64,000 nt of DNA from Sulfurivermis fontis. Lineage in GTDB: Bacteria; Pseudomonadota; Gammaproteobacteria; Thiohalomonadales; Thiohalomonadaceae. The DNA lies in contig NZ_AP018724.1 of assembly GCF_004001245.1 (NCBI RefSeq), forward strand, positions 1,232,501 to 1,296,500, given 5' to 3'. The notes under the pieces are model-generated. The model saw only the letters and a list, made by a program, of their open reading frames with translations, did no database searches and had not been told where the DNA came from. Every line of letters starts with the position of its first letter. Position 1 is the stretch's first letter. Positions 1 through 8,767 of the stretch are shown here, piece by piece. The position numbers and the translations under genes are program-made.

Positions 1-425
1 CTGAGCGAGGTCAGCTCCCAGAATACCAGTAGTTGCAGCAGGTGGTCGGACAGGGCGATGCCGAGCATGGCGCCCATGAACAGGAGCAGCAGGCCGAAGA
101 AGCGGCCCATGGGGTCGCGCTCGGCCAGGTAGTAGCGGGCATACAGAATCACCAGCAGGCCGATGCCGAGGATCAGCAGCACGAACAGGGCGGCCAGGCC
201 GTCCATGCGCAGGTGGATGTCGAGGCCGGCCTGCGGCAGCCAGGCCCAGTGCGCCTCCAGCGGGGTGCCGGCAAATACCGTGGTCAGCGGCTCCAAGGCG
301 AACAGCAGCGCGGCCAGCGTGATGGCGGCGGCGGTCCAGGCGCTGGCGCTGCGGCCGAAGCGGATCGCCAGCGGCGGCAACAGGGCGCCCAGCAGGGGGA
401 GCAGGACGATGAGCAGCAGGTTCAT
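1..425 (-). CDS. mnhA: Na+/H+ antiporter subunit A, N-terminal part (cut by window edge)
   Basis: The minus-strand frame opens with ATG at 425 and stays open to the left edge, giving about 141 residues. It is very hydrophobic and carries segments typical of the MnhA/MrpA/PhaA subunit N-terminus: ARYYLAERDPMGRFF, then LLLFMGAMLGIALSD and LVFWELTSL. This family forms the large membrane subunit of Mrp-type cation/proton antiporters and is homologous to the NuoL subunit of complex I. The rest of the gene and any further mnh genes lie outside the window. NuoL or HyfB relatives are the alternative, but the DPMGRFF and FWELTSL segments favour MnhA. Confidence 0.8.
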   Translation of the reverse strand, partial: MNLLLIVLLPLLGALLPPLAIRFGRSASAWTAAAITLAALLFALEPLTTVFAGTPLEAHWAWLPQAGLDIHLRMDGLAALFVLLILGIGLLVILYARYYLAERDPMGRFFGLLLLFMGAMLGIALSDHLLQLLVFWELTSL

Positions 426-470
426 AGTGGTCGCTGTTTATTGTTACCGCACTGTTGTTCCGACATGGCA

Positions 471-497
471 GCGCCGGCCGCGTTGCCGGGCCGGCGC
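471..497. other. 9-bp GC-rich hairpin in divergent intergenic region
   Basis: GCGCCGGCC at 471-479 pairs with GGCCGGCGC at 489-497 around a nine-base loop, between the divergent antiporter gene and the ydcH-like gene. No T-run follows directly on either strand, so it is probably a leader structure or a chance GC palindrome rather than a terminator. Confidence 0.3.
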
Positions 498-622
498 TGG
501 GAGCGGTGTTATTTTCCCTTCGAACTATAACGACTCTGTCCGAGGGGGGAAACTGCTTGAGTGCGGGATAGACAGTCAGGTAGCCTTGCAGTTCGATTTT
601 CCTTCTCTCGTATGGAGCAGTC

Positions 623-859
623 ATGACCGTTGAGCATCACGATTTGCAGCATGATTTCCCCGAATTCCACGACCGCATCCATGCCCTGAAGACCAGCAAC
701 GCGCACTTCGCCCGGTTGTTCGACGAGTATCACGAGGTGGACCGCCAGGTGCGCCGCATCGAACAGGAGATCGAGACGCCGTCCGATGCCGTTACCGAAG
801 AACTGAAGATGCGCCGCGTGAAGCTCAAGGGCGAACTCTACGCCATGCTGCGTGCCTGA
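623..859 (+). CDS. YdcH/DUF465 family small protein
   Basis: This 78-residue highly charged protein has the helical-hairpin pattern of the YdcH (DUF465) family: FHDRIHALKTSNAHFARLFDEY, a short linker, then a second helix ending in RRVKLKGELYAMLR. The molecular role of the family is not established. The start ATG is preceded by GTATGGAGCAGTC, which contains a GGAG ribosome-binding site. It sits directly in front of ccmA with only a few bases between, so the two may be co-transcribed. The family assignment is firm; no function can be inferred from context. Confidence 0.85.
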   Translation: MTVEHHDLQHDFPEFHDRIHALKTSNAHFARLFDEYHEVDRQVRRIEQEIETPSDAVTEELKMRRVKLKGELYAMLRA

Positions 860-877
860 CAGGTGCGCATTGCCGCC

Positions 878-1510
878 ATGTCGGGCGACCGCACTGCAGG
901 ACTGAATGTTGCCGGGTTGGCCTGCCGCCGTGCCGGCCGCACCCTGTTTCAGGATGTTTCCTTCACGTTGCAGCCCGGGGCGGTTCTGCAGATCGAGGGG
1001 CGCAACGGCTGCGGCAAGACCACGCTGTTGCGCACCCTGTGCGGCCTGACCCGGCCGGCGGCCGGCCGCATCGCGTGGAGCGGCGAGGATATCCGCGACA
1101 ACTTCGCCGCCTATGCCGCGGAACTCAATTATGTCGGCCACCATGCCGGCATCAAGGAAGAACTGACCCCGCTGGAAAACCTGGCCTTCGCCGCCGCCCT
1201 CGGCGGCGGGGCACGGATCAGCCCGGAGCAGGCGCTGGAGCGGATCGGCCTGCCCTTCGAGTGCGAGGATATCCCCTGCCGCAAGCTCTCCGCCGGCCAG
1301 CGCCGGCGCGTGGCCCTGGCGCGCCTGCTGCTGGCGCCGGGCCGGTTGTGGATCCTCGATGAACCCTTTACCGCCCTGGACGTGGCCGGCCGCGCGCTGG
1401 TGGAGAAGCTGCTGCGCGAGCATGCGGCACGGGGCGGCATGGCGGTGGTGACCTCGCACCACGCCGTCGACCTGGAGGGCAGCGCCGTGCAGACGCTGCA
1501 TCTGGGATGA
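878..1510 (+). CDS. ccmA: Haem exporter ATP-binding protein CcmA
   Basis: CcmA is the ATPase of the CcmABCD complex that releases haem-loaded CcmE in System I cytochrome c maturation. Visible motifs are Walker A GRNGCGKTT (about residues 35-43), an ABC signature LSAGQRRRVALARLLL, and Walker B LWILDEPFTALD, followed by the switch histidine region VVTSHH. The 210-residue length from the ATG at 878 matches the family; an in-frame GTG at 863 would add five residues, and neither start has a clear ribosome-binding site. The stop overlaps the ccmB start by four bases, which indicates translational coupling. Confidence 0.95.
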   Translation: MSGDRTAGLNVAGLACRRAGRTLFQDVSFTLQPGAVLQIEGRNGCGKTTLLRTLCGLTRPAAGRIAWSGEDIRDNFAAYAAELNYVGHHAGIKEELTPLENLAFAAALGGGARISPEQALERIGLPFECEDIPCRKLSAGQRRRVALARLLLAPGRLWILDEPFTALDVAGRALVEKLLREHAARGGMAVVTSHHAVDLEGSAVQTLHLG

Positions 1511-2181
1511 GTCTGGCGCGCGCCTGGGGTGCCCTGCTGCGGCGCGACGTGATGCTGGCCTTGCGCCAGCGCGGCCAGCTGGCCAATCCGCTGCTGTTTT
1601 TCGTGATGGTGGTGGCGCTGTTTCCCCTCGGCATGAATCCCGATCCTGTGCTGCTGCGTAGCATCGCACCCGGCGTGATCTGGGTCGGCGCGCTGCTGGC
1701 GGCGATGCTGGCGCTGGAGTCCATGTTCCGCTCCGACTTCGACGACGGCGCGCTGGAGCAGATGCTGCTGACGCCCCATCCCCTGCCGCTGCTGGTGCTG
1801 GCCAAGGTGACGGCGCACTGGCTGGTGACCGGCCTGCCGCTGCTGCTGGTGGCGCCGCTGCTGGCGCTGTTGCTGAATCTCGAGGGCGAGGCCGTGGTCA
1901 TACTGCTGGCCAGCCTGGCCCTGGGCACGCCGCTGCTCAGTCTCATCGGTGCCATCGGCGTGGCCCTCACCGTAGGCCTGCGCCGCGGCGGCGTGCTGCT
2001 GTCGCTGCTGGTCCTGCCACTGTACGTGCCGGTGCTGATCTTCGCCGCCGGTGCCGTGGGCAATGCCCAGGCCGGCATGGCGGTGACCGGCCAGCTCGCC
2101 TTCCTCGGCGCCCTGCTGGCGCTGGCGGTGGCCCTGGCGCCGCTGGCGGTGGCGGCGGCATTGCGCATATCACTGGATTGA
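1507..2181 (+). CDS. ccmB: Haem exporter permease CcmB
   Basis: CcmB is the six-helix membrane subunit that pairs with CcmA in the inner membrane. The 224-residue product begins with the usual cytoplasmic stretch LARAWGALLRRDVMLALRQRG, and continues with FFVMVVALFPLG and a series of hydrophobic segments separated by short charged loops, including the conserved LMLTPHPL-like region (MLLTPHPLPLLVLAK). Length agrees with the family. The start overlaps the ccmA stop, and ccmC follows ten bases later. Confidence 0.95.
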   Translation: MSLARAWGALLRRDVMLALRQRGQLANPLLFFVMVVALFPLGMNPDPVLLRSIAPGVIWVGALLAAMLALESMFRSDFDDGALEQMLLTPHPLPLLVLAKVTAHWLVTGLPLLLVAPLLALLLNLEGEAVVILLASLALGTPLLSLIGAIGVALTVGLRRGGVLLSLLVLPLYVPVLIFAAGAVGNAQAGMAVTGQLAFLGALLALAVALAPLAVAAALRISLD

Positions 2182-2191
2182 GGGACATACC

Positions 2192-2947
2192 ATGTGGGCT
2201 TGGCTGCATCGACTGGGTTCGCCGAAGCGCTTCTACGGCTGGTCCGGCGCGCTGGCGCGCTGGGCCGGCTGGGGCAGTCTGCTGCTCGGCGCCGCCGGCC
2301 TGTATTACGCGCTGTTCGCTTCGCCGCCGGATTATCAGCAGGGGGAGAGCGTGCGCATCATGTACGTGCATGTGCCGGCGGCCTGGCTATCCATGTTCAT
2401 CTACATGAACATCGCCTTTGCCTCGCTGATCTCGCTGGTGTGGCGCATGAAGGTGGCCGACATGTTCGCGGCGGCCAGCGCCCCTATCGGCGCGTGGTTC
2501 ACCTTTCTGGCCCTGGTCACCGGCTCGCTGTGGGGCAAGCCGATGTGGGGCACCTGGTGGATCTGGGATGCGCGCCTGACCTCGGAACTTATCCTGCTGT
2601 TTCTCTATCTAGGCTATATCGGCCTGCTCGCCGCCATCGAGGAACGCGATACCGCGGCACGCGCGGCGGCGGTATTGGCCCTGGTGGGGGTGGTGAATAT
2701 CCCCATCATTCACTACTCGGTGGAGTGGTGGAGCACCTTGCATCAGGGGGCGACGGTGACCAAGTTCGAGAAGCCCTCCATTGCCTGGACCATGCTGCGT
2801 CCGCTGCTGCTGATGGCCCTGGCATCCACCCTGTTCTACTTCATGGTGGCGCTGCGCCTGGCGCGGGCCGAGCTGCTGCGGCGCGAGGCGGACAGTACCT
2901 GGGTGCGCGAACTGGTTGACGGGCATCAAGGCGGAGGAGGCCACTGA
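2192..2947 (+). CDS. ccmC: Haem exporter protein CcmC
   Basis: CcmC carries the tryptophan-rich WWD domain that binds haem on the periplasmic face and passes it to CcmE. The motif WGTWWIWDARLTSELIL lies near residues 115-131, flanked by the conserved histidines in the loops MYVHVPAAWLSM and IIHYSVEWWSTLHQ. Six hydrophobic segments are visible in the 251 residues. The stop codon overlaps the ATG of ccmD (TGATG). Confidence 0.96.
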   Translation: MWAWLHRLGSPKRFYGWSGALARWAGWGSLLLGAAGLYYALFASPPDYQQGESVRIMYVHVPAAWLSMFIYMNIAFASLISLVWRMKVADMFAAASAPIGAWFTFLALVTGSLWGKPMWGTWWIWDARLTSELILLFLYLGYIGLLAAIEERDTAARAAAVLALVGVVNIPIIHYSVEWWSTLHQGATVTKFEKPSIAWTMLRPLLLMALASTLFYFMVALRLARAELLRREADSTWVRELVDGHQGGGGH

Positions 2948-3126
2948 TGGGCGACTTTCTGCACATGGGGGGGTATGCGTTTTACGTCTGGGCCAGCTAT
3001 CTGCTCGGCCTGGTGGTGGTGGTGGTGAATCTGTGGCAGCCCCGGCGCGCCGAGCGCGAGGTGTGGCGTCAGCTGAAGCGGCGGCGCCGTAATGAGGAAA
3101 GAATGAATGAATCCGAAACGCCGTAA
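2947..3126 (+). CDS. ccmD: Haem exporter protein CcmD
   Basis: This 59-residue reading frame starts on the ATG that overlaps the ccmC stop. It has the standard CcmD layout: a short periplasmic start MGDFLHMGGYAFYVW, one membrane helix ASYLLGLVVVVVNLW, then a basic cytoplasmic tail with RAEREVWRQLKRRRR. CcmD stabilises the CcmABC-CcmE complex. It ends inside the start of ccmE (overlap of about 20 bases). It is short enough to be missed by automatic callers, but position and pattern make it secure. Confidence 0.93.
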   Translation: MGDFLHMGGYAFYVWASYLLGLVVVVVNLWQPRRAEREVWRQLKRRRRNEERMNESETP

Positions 3127-3568
3127 CCGGCTGCTGATTATCGCCCTCCTGGTGGCCGGTGTGGGCACGGCCGTGGCGCTGGCGCTGGTGGCGCTGCAAG
3201 AGAACGTCAATCTGTTCTACAGCCCGACCGAGGTGGCGCGCGGCGCAGTACCCAAGGGGCAGACCTTCCGCGTCGGCGGCCTGGTGCGCGAGGGCAGCGT
3301 GCGGCGCGCAGGGCAGGGCCTCACGGTCAGCTTCGACGTCACCGACGGCCCGCACAGCGTGACCGTGGATTACACCGGCATCCTGCCCGATCTGTTCCGC
3401 GAGGGGCAGGGCATCGTGGCGCAGGGCCGCCTCAATCCCGACGGCCGTTTCACCGCCGATCAGGTGCTGGCCAAGCACGACGAAAACTACATGCCGCCGG
3501 AAGTGGCCGATGCCCTGATCAAGGCGGAACAGGAAGGCGCGCTGGCCAACCCGCACAGTCCGCAATGA
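3107..3568 (+). CDS. ccmE: Periplasmic haem chaperone CcmE
   Basis: CcmE binds haem covalently through a histidine and hands it to CcmFH. The 153-residue protein has an N-terminal membrane anchor (MNPKRRNRLLIIALLVAGVG), the OB-fold body starting NVNLFYSPTEV, and the haem-binding signature VLAKHDENYMPPEV near residues 124-137, with the ligand His followed by Asp-Glu and the conserved Tyr. The GAGGAAAGA sequence inside ccmD provides the ribosome-binding site. Confidence 0.97.
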   Translation: MNPKRRNRLLIIALLVAGVGTAVALALVALQENVNLFYSPTEVARGAVPKGQTFRVGGLVREGSVRRAGQGLTVSFDVTDGPHSVTVDYTGILPDLFREGQGIVAQGRLNPDGRFTADQVLAKHDENYMPPEVADALIKAEQEGALANPHSPQ

Positions 3569-3631
3569 ATGTGAGGGCGCAACCTCACGATCTCGCGACA
3601 AACAGGTTTCTTACCATAGGCAGCTAACCCG

Positions 3632-5608
3632 ATGCTCCCCGAATTAGGTCATTACGCGCTGATCCTCGCCCTGTGCCTGGCCCTGGTGCAGGGCAGCGTG
3701 CCGCTCATCGGCGCGCAGCGCGGCATTAGCAACTGGATGGCCCTGGCGCGACCGCTGGCCTGGGCCCAGTTCGCGGTGCTGCTGTTGTCCTTCGCCATCC
3801 TGGCCCATGCCTTCGTCAGCAATGATTTTTCCGTGGCCTATGCCGCGCGCCACTCCAACAGTCTGCTGCCGGCGATCTACCGTTTCTCCGCCGTATGGGG
3901 CGGCCATGAAGGCTCGCTGCTGCTGTGGGCGCTGCTGCTGGCCGGCTGGAGCGCGGCGGTGGGCCTGTTCAGCCGGCGTCTGCCGCTGGCGATGGTGGCG
4001 CGGGTGCTCGGCGTCATGGGCCTGGTCAGTGTCGGTTTCCTTGCCTTTCTGATTCTCACCTCCAATCCCTTCGGTCGCCTGTGGCCGATCCCTGCCGATG
4101 GCCGCGATCTCAACCCGTTGCTGCAGGACCCGGGACTGGTGCTGCACCCGCCCATGCTGTACATGGGGTACGTCGGTTTCTCCGTCGCCTTTGCCTTCGC
4201 CATCGCCGCGCTGCTCGGCGGCAAGCTGGACGCCACCTGGGCGCGCTGGTCACGGCCGTGGACCACCGTCGCCTGGGTGTTCATGACCCTCGGCATCGCG
4301 CTCGGCTCCTGGTGGGCCTATTACGAACTGGGCTGGGGCGGCTGGTGGTTCTGGGACCCGGTGGAAAACGCCTCCTTCATGCCCTGGCTGGTGGGCACCG
4401 CACTGATCCATTCGCTGGCGGTGGCGGAGAAGCGCAGCGCCTTCAAGAATTGGACCGTGCTGCTGGCCATCTTCACCTTCTCCCTGTCGCTGCTCGGCAC
4501 CTTCCTGGTGCGCTCCGGCGTGCTCACCTCGGTGCACGCCTTTGCCACCGATCCCCAGCGCGGCCTGTTCATCCTGATGCAGCTCGCCGTGGTGGTGGGC
4601 GCCTCGCTGCTGGTCTATGCCTGGCGTGCGCCGCAGGTGAAGAGCACCGGCCATTTTGATCTGATCTCGCGCGAAACCATGCTGCTCGGCAACAATGTGC
4701 TGCTGGTGGTGGCCACTGCCTCGGTGCTGCTCGGCACGTTGTATCCACTGATCGTCGATGCCCTGGGCGCCGGCAAGATCTCCGTCGGCCCGCCGTACTT
4801 CAATACCGTGTTCGTGCCCTTGATGATCCCGCTGGCCTTCATGATCGGTGTCGGCCCGCTGACGCGCTGGAAGGGCGATCAGCTCGGCCGCCTGCAACGG
4901 ATGGTACGCCTCGCATTGGCGGCAAGCATCGCCGGGGGCGTGCTGCTGCCCTGGTTGCTGTTCCGCTCCTGGGAGCCGATGGTGATCCTGGGTTGTGCAC
5001 TGGCGGTGTGGATCGCCGCCACTGCCGTGCTCGATCTGCGCAACCGCCTGCACCATGCCTCTTCGCTGGGACAGGGCCTGCGCCGGCAGGGGCGCAGCTT
5101 CTGGGGCATGGTACTTGCGCACCTCGGTGTGGCGGTAACCATCGTCGGCATCACCTTCTCCAGTTATTTCAGCCAGGAACACGACGTGCGCCTGGCCCCG
5201 GGCGAAACCTACGTCATGGGCGAGCACAGTTTCGTGTTCGAGCAGCTGAGCGAACACGATGGCCCCAACTACACCGCCAGCCGCGCCACCCTGCGCGTGG
5301 AGAAGGCCGGTCGCGCGGTCGCCACCCTGCACACCGAGAAGCGCCTCTACACCGTCACCGGCATGCCGATGACCGAGGCGGGCATCGATTGGGGACTGAC
5401 GCGTGATCTGTACGTGGCCCTGGGCGAGCCGCTGGGTGATGGCGCCTGGGCGGTGCGTCTGTATCACAAACCCTATGTGCGCTGGATCTGGCTCGGTGCG
5501 CTGCTGATGGCCTTGGGCGGCCTGCTGGCCGCTGCCGATCGCCGCTACCGGCTGGTGCGGCGCACGGTGCCGCAGACGGCCGCCGCCAGCGTGGAGAATC
5601 ATGCATGA
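3632..5608 (+). CDS. ccmF: Cytochrome c haem lyase subunit CcmF
   Basis: CcmF is the large inner-membrane subunit of the haem-attachment machinery. The 658 residues include many membrane helices, the WWD-type signature GWGGWWFWDPVENASFMPWL near residues 234-253, and conserved histidines in YRFSAVWGGHEGSLLLW and LVLHPPMLYMGYVGF. The periplasmic domain near the C-terminus (HDVRLAPGETYVMGEHSFVF) is normal for the family. Its stop overlaps the ccmG start by four bases. Confidence 0.97.
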   Translation: MLPELGHYALILALCLALVQGSVPLIGAQRGISNWMALARPLAWAQFAVLLLSFAILAHAFVSNDFSVAYAARHSNSLLPAIYRFSAVWGGHEGSLLLWALLLAGWSAAVGLFSRRLPLAMVARVLGVMGLVSVGFLAFLILTSNPFGRLWPIPADGRDLNPLLQDPGLVLHPPMLYMGYVGFSVAFAFAIAALLGGKLDATWARWSRPWTTVAWVFMTLGIALGSWWAYYELGWGGWWFWDPVENASFMPWLVGTALIHSLAVAEKRSAFKNWTVLLAIFTFSLSLLGTFLVRSGVLTSVHAFATDPQRGLFILMQLAVVVGASLLVYAWRAPQVKSTGHFDLISRETMLLGNNVLLVVATASVLLGTLYPLIVDALGAGKISVGPPYFNTVFVPLMIPLAFMIGVGPLTRWKGDQLGRLQRMVRLALAASIAGGVLLPWLLFRSWEPMVILGCALAVWIAATAVLDLRNRLHHASSLGQGLRRQGRSFWGMVLAHLGVAVTIVGITFSSYFSQEHDVRLAPGETYVMGEHSFVFEQLSEHDGPNYTASRATLRVEKAGRAVATLHTEKRLYTVTGMPMTEAGIDWGLTRDLYVALGEPLGDGAWAVRLYHKPYVRWIWLGALLMALGGLLAAADRRYRLVRRTVPQTAAASVENHA

Positions 5609-6144
5609 AGCTGCGTTTCATCCTTCCGCTCGTCATCTTCGCCGCACTGATCGGCCTGTTCGCCGTCGGCCTGCAACTCAATCCGCGCGAAGTGCCGTCG
5701 CCGCTCATCGACAAGCCGGCACCGAGCTTCGATCTGCCGCGCGTGGACACGCCGGAGACGCGCATCACGCGCGATGACCTCACCGCGCACAAGGTCAGCC
5801 TGTTCAACGTGTGGGCCAGCTGGTGTGTGGCCTGTCGTCAGGAACATCCCTTCCTGATGGAGTTGGCGCGCAACGATGCCGTGCCCATTTATGGGCTCAA
5901 CTACAAGGACGAGCGCAAGGATGCCCTCGCCTGGCTGGAACGTCATGGCAATCCTTACCGCGCCAGCGGCTTCGATCACGAAGGCCGCGTCGGCATCGAC
6001 TGGGGCGTGTACGGCGTGCCGGAGACCTTCGTGGTCGATGCCCGGGGGACCATCCGCTACAAGCACATCGGTCCGCTCACGCCGCAGGTGTGGCGCGAGA
6101 AACTGGAGCCCATCGTGCGCGAGTTGCAGGGGGCGGCGTCATGA
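5605..6144 (+). CDS. ccmG: Thiol:disulfide oxidoreductase CcmG/DsbE
   Basis: CcmG keeps the apocytochrome CXXCH cysteines reduced before haem attachment. The 179-residue protein has an uncleaved N-terminal membrane anchor (FILPLVIFAALIGLFAVGL), a thioredoxin fold, and the active-site motif WASWCVACRQEHP near residues 70-82. The later GVPETFVVDARG segment contains the cis-proline loop of the family. The start overlaps ccmF and the stop overlaps ccmH. Confidence 0.96.
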   Translation: MKLRFILPLVIFAALIGLFAVGLQLNPREVPSPLIDKPAPSFDLPRVDTPETRITRDDLTAHKVSLFNVWASWCVACRQEHPFLMELARNDAVPIYGLNYKDERKDALAWLERHGNPYRASGFDHEGRVGIDWGVYGVPETFVVDARGTIRYKHIGPLTPQVWREKLEPIVRELQGAAS

Positions 6145-6605
6145 GGTCGCTGTTCGCCATTGCGCTGTTGCTGTTCGCGGTGGCCGCGCAGGCGGCGATC
6201 AGCGCCTACAGGTTCGACACGCCGGAACAGGAGGCGCGCTTCAACAAGCTGTCGCAGGAACTGCGCTGCCTGGTGTGCCAGAACCAGAACATCGCCGACT
6301 CCAACGCCGGTCTGGCGCTGGACCTGCGCCGGCAGATCCATGAAATGATCCTGGCCGGGAAAAGCGATGCGCAGATCATCGAGTTCATGACCCAGCGTTA
6401 CGGTGACTTCGTGCTGTACCGGCCGCCGCTGCGCGCCGGCACCCTGCTGCTGTGGGTGGGGCCGTTCGTGCTGCTACTGGTCGGCGGCGTGGCGCTGGCC
6501 TGGTTCGTGCGCCGGCGCGTGGCGACGACCAGCGAGACGCCGCTGAGCGAGGAAGAGCAACGGCGGCTGGACGCGCTGGTGCGTGAGCGCGGAGGACGAT
6601 CATGA
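6141..6605 (+). CDS. ccmH: Cytochrome c maturation protein CcmH
   Basis: CcmH is the second redox component that presents the apocytochrome to CcmF. The product of about 154 residues has a cleavable-looking signal peptide (RSLFAIALLLFAVAAQAA), the LRCLVCQNQNIADSNA redox motif (LRCxxC) and a C-terminal membrane helix GTLLLWVGPFVLLLVGGVALAW. The ATG overlaps the ccmG stop (TCATGA). CcmI is encoded separately downstream, so this is the short form and not the CcmH-CcmI fusion of Escherichia coli. Confidence 0.95.
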   Translation: MRSLFAIALLLFAVAAQAAISAYRFDTPEQEARFNKLSQELRCLVCQNQNIADSNAGLALDLRRQIHEMILAGKSDAQIIEFMTQRYGDFVLYRPPLRAGTLLLWVGPFVLLLVGGVALAWFVRRRVATTSETPLSEEEQRRLDALVRERGGRS

Positions 6606-7786
6606 CCCTGTTTGTATCGCTGGCGCTGCTGCTCACCGTGTTGGTCCTGGTGCCGGTGCTGCTGCCACTGCTGCGTCCGTGCATGGTACGCACGGCCGGG
6701 CGCGAGGCGCTCAACGTGGCGCTGTTCCAGGAACGGCGCGACGAGCTGGCGCAGGAACTGGCGGAGGACGCCATCAGTGCCGAGCAATACGAGGCGGCGC
6801 GGCTGGAGCTGGAGCGCGATCTGTTGCTCAATGCCGGCGCCGAGGAGCCGGGTGAACAAGGCCCGGCCCGGACATTGGCAGCGATCGTCGGTGTCGGCGT
6901 GCCGTTGCTGGCGGCCCTGTTGTACCTGCAACTGGGCGCCCCCGATTTTGTCGATCCGCCGGCCCCTGCGCAGCATCCGGCCGGCAGTGGAATGGACATG
7001 GCCGCACTGACGCAGCAGTTGGCCAAACGGCTGGAACAGAGTCCGGGCGACGTGCAGGGCTGGATGCTGCTAGGCCGGTCCCTGGTGATGCAGAAACGTT
7101 ACCAGGAGGCGGCGGAAACCTATGAGCGCGCCCTGGAACGCGCCGGCGGGCATCCCGACCTGCTGACCGACTATGCCGAGATGCTGGCCCTGCAACAGGG
7201 CAGTATGCGCGGCAAGGCGCGCGAACTGGTCGAGCGCGCCCTGCGCCTCGATCCCGATGCCCAGGGCGCGTTGTGGCTGGCCGGTGTCGCGGCCTTCGAG
7301 GAGGCTGATTACACCGCCGCTATCAGTCACTGGCAGCAGTTGCAGAAGCAGTTGCCGGAGGAGGGCGATACCGCGGCGCTGCTGCGCGACAACCTCAACG
7401 AGGCACGCGCCCGCCTCGGTGAGCCGCAGCCGCTGGCCGAGGCAGCCGCCATGCTGCGCCTGCACATCACCCTCGCTCCGGCCCTGGCGGCCCGGGCGCA
7501 ACCGGATCAGGTGCTGTTCATCATGGCCCGCCCGCCGGAAGGCGGCATGCCCATCGCCGCCTTGCGGCGCCAGGTGCGCGACCTGCCGCTCAAGATCGTG
7601 CTGGACGACAGCGCCGCCCTCGGCGCCGGCCGCTCGCTGGGTGACTTCAAGCGTGTGGAGGTGGTGGCGCGCATCAGCCGCAGCGGCAATGCCGCCGCCG
7701 CCAGCGGCGATCTGGAAGGGAGTGTGCTGGTCGATCCGCGCCAGGTGGAGCCGGTGGAGATTTTGATTGGGAAGGTGAGGGAGTAG
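6602..7786 (+). CDS. ccmI: Cytochrome c biogenesis TPR protein CcmI
   Basis: CcmI chaperones apocytochromes c and delivers them to CcmFH. The 394-residue protein begins with a membrane helix (LFVSLALLLTVLVLVPVLLPLL), followed by the conserved leucine-zipper-like cytoplasmic loop NVALFQERRDELAQELAEDAI and a second helix near residue 95. TPR-type repeats follow (GWMLLGRSLVMQKRYQEAAETYERAL), and the C-terminal domain is present. The start overlaps the ccmH stop by four bases. It ends the ccm operon and is followed by a hairpin. Confidence 0.93.
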   Translation: MTLFVSLALLLTVLVLVPVLLPLLRPCMVRTAGREALNVALFQERRDELAQELAEDAISAEQYEAARLELERDLLLNAGAEEPGEQGPARTLAAIVGVGVPLLAALLYLQLGAPDFVDPPAPAQHPAGSGMDMAALTQQLAKRLEQSPGDVQGWMLLGRSLVMQKRYQEAAETYERALERAGGHPDLLTDYAEMLALQQGSMRGKARELVERALRLDPDAQGALWLAGVAAFEEADYTAAISHWQQLQKQLPEEGDTAALLRDNLNEARARLGEPQPLAEAAAMLRLHITLAPALAARAQPDQVLFIMARPPEGGMPIAALRRQVRDLPLKIVLDDSAALGAGRSLGDFKRVEVVARISRSGNAAAASGDLEGSVLVDPRQVEPVEILIGKVRE

Positions 7787-7837
7787 GGGCGGCGCCCCGA
7801 CCCAGGCAATTCGCGCGACAGCGTATTTCCCAACAGA

Positions 7838-7864
7838 TGCTGGGTGCGCATGGCGCACCCAGCA
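7838..7864. terminator. 12-bp perfect hairpin between convergent genes
   Basis: TGCTGGGTGCGC and its exact complement GCGCACCCAGCA enclose a three-base loop. It lies between the end of ccmI and the end of the convergent 69-residue gene. There is no T-run, so it may act as a stabilising stem or a weak bidirectional terminator. Confidence 0.6.
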
Positions 7865-7871
7865 GAGCGGT

Positions 7872-8081
7872 CTAGCGTTTTCCCCGCAGTCGCCGCAGGC
7901 GGTTCTCGCAGTCCTTCAATTTCTGATGCAGGGTGGCCGGGCTGAGGTTGCGCAGCGAGCCGCGGTGGCGTGCTGCCTCGGCCAGCATGGCCTTGTAGTA
8001 GAGAACTTCGTTGTGCAGGGTTTCTTCCGATGCATCTTCCGGCAGTGCGCTCGGCATGGGAGTCGTCATCACTGGAATCAT
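7872..8081 (-). CDS. Small hypothetical protein
   Basis: This minus-strand frame codes for 69 residues with an acidic N-terminal half and a strongly basic tail ending LKDCENRLRRLRGKR. The pattern (hydrophilic, helix-forming, heptad-like leucines) suggests a small coiled-coil protein. A GAGGG sequence lies a few bases before the ATG. I recognise no family. It converges on the ccm operon and is the only gene between it and the Ehr-type operon. Confidence 0.55.
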   Translation of the reverse strand: MIPVMTTPMPSALPEDASEETLHNEVLYYKAMLAEAARHRGSLRNLSPATLHQKLKDCENRLRRLRGKR

Positions 8082-8253
8082 GGATAAGCCCTCGCTGTTT
8101 CTTGCGAACGGCCCAAGACTAGATCAACGGTGTGGGGCTGGGCAGGGATAGACGGCGGGGCATTTGGGATAGGGAGTTGCGATCAAACCTCGAAAGTTGG
8201 CCTAACTACCCGTCCGCAATGATTTTTTGAAATTCATCACATTTCGGGGGCTG

Positions 8254-8760
8254 TCAGGTCTCCTCCAGCACCTGCAACAGCCCCTGCATCAGGGCCAGCG
8301 GCGTCGGCGGGCAGCCGGGGATGACCGCATCCACCGGGATGACGTTGCTGACGGCGCCGCGGCTGGCATAGGAGCAGCCGAATTCACCGCCGCAGGCGGC
8401 GCAGTCGCCGGCGGCGATCACCAGCCGCGGCGCCGGTGTCGCTTCATACGTGCGCAGCAGGGCGGTTTCCATGTGCACCGACACCGGGCCGGTGACCAGC
8501 AGCACATCGGCATGGCGCGGCGAGGCGACGAAGTGCACGCCGTAGCGCTCGATGTCGTAGTAGCCGTTGTTGAGGGCGTGGATCTCCAGCTCGCAGGCGT
8601 TGCAGGAACCGGCGTCCACCTGGCGGATGGCGAGGCTGCCCTGGAATTGCCGCGCGATGCCGGCGCGCAGTTGTGCGCCCACCTGCTCCAGCACGACATC
8701 GCGCGGCAGGTCTTCGGTGATGAGTCCGGTCTGGCGGATCTTGTTGAGGATTCTCAGCAT
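8254..8760 (-). CDS. hyfI: Ehr/hydrogenase-4-like small subunit (NuoB/HyfI family)
   Basis: The 168-residue product belongs to the NuoB/HycG/HyfI family that holds the last iron-sulfur cluster before the catalytic subunit. The cluster cysteines are present: the GSCNACELE motif near residues 51-59, a further cysteine in AAGDCAACGG, and PGCPPTP near residues 148-154. It is the last gene of the six-gene operon, seven bases after the large-subunit gene. Because that partner lacks NiFe ligands, this subunit more likely serves an Ehr-type complex than a working hydrogenase. The hyf symbol marks homology only. Confidence 0.85.
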   Translation of the reverse strand: MLRILNKIRQTGLITEDLPRDVVLEQVGAQLRAGIARQFQGSLAIRQVDAGSCNACELEIHALNNGYYDIERYGVHFVASPRHADVLLVTGPVSVHMETALLRTYEATPAPRLVIAAGDCAACGGEFGCSYASRGAVSNVIPVDAVIPGCPPTPLALMQGLLQVLEET

Positions 8761-8767
8761 GGGCGCC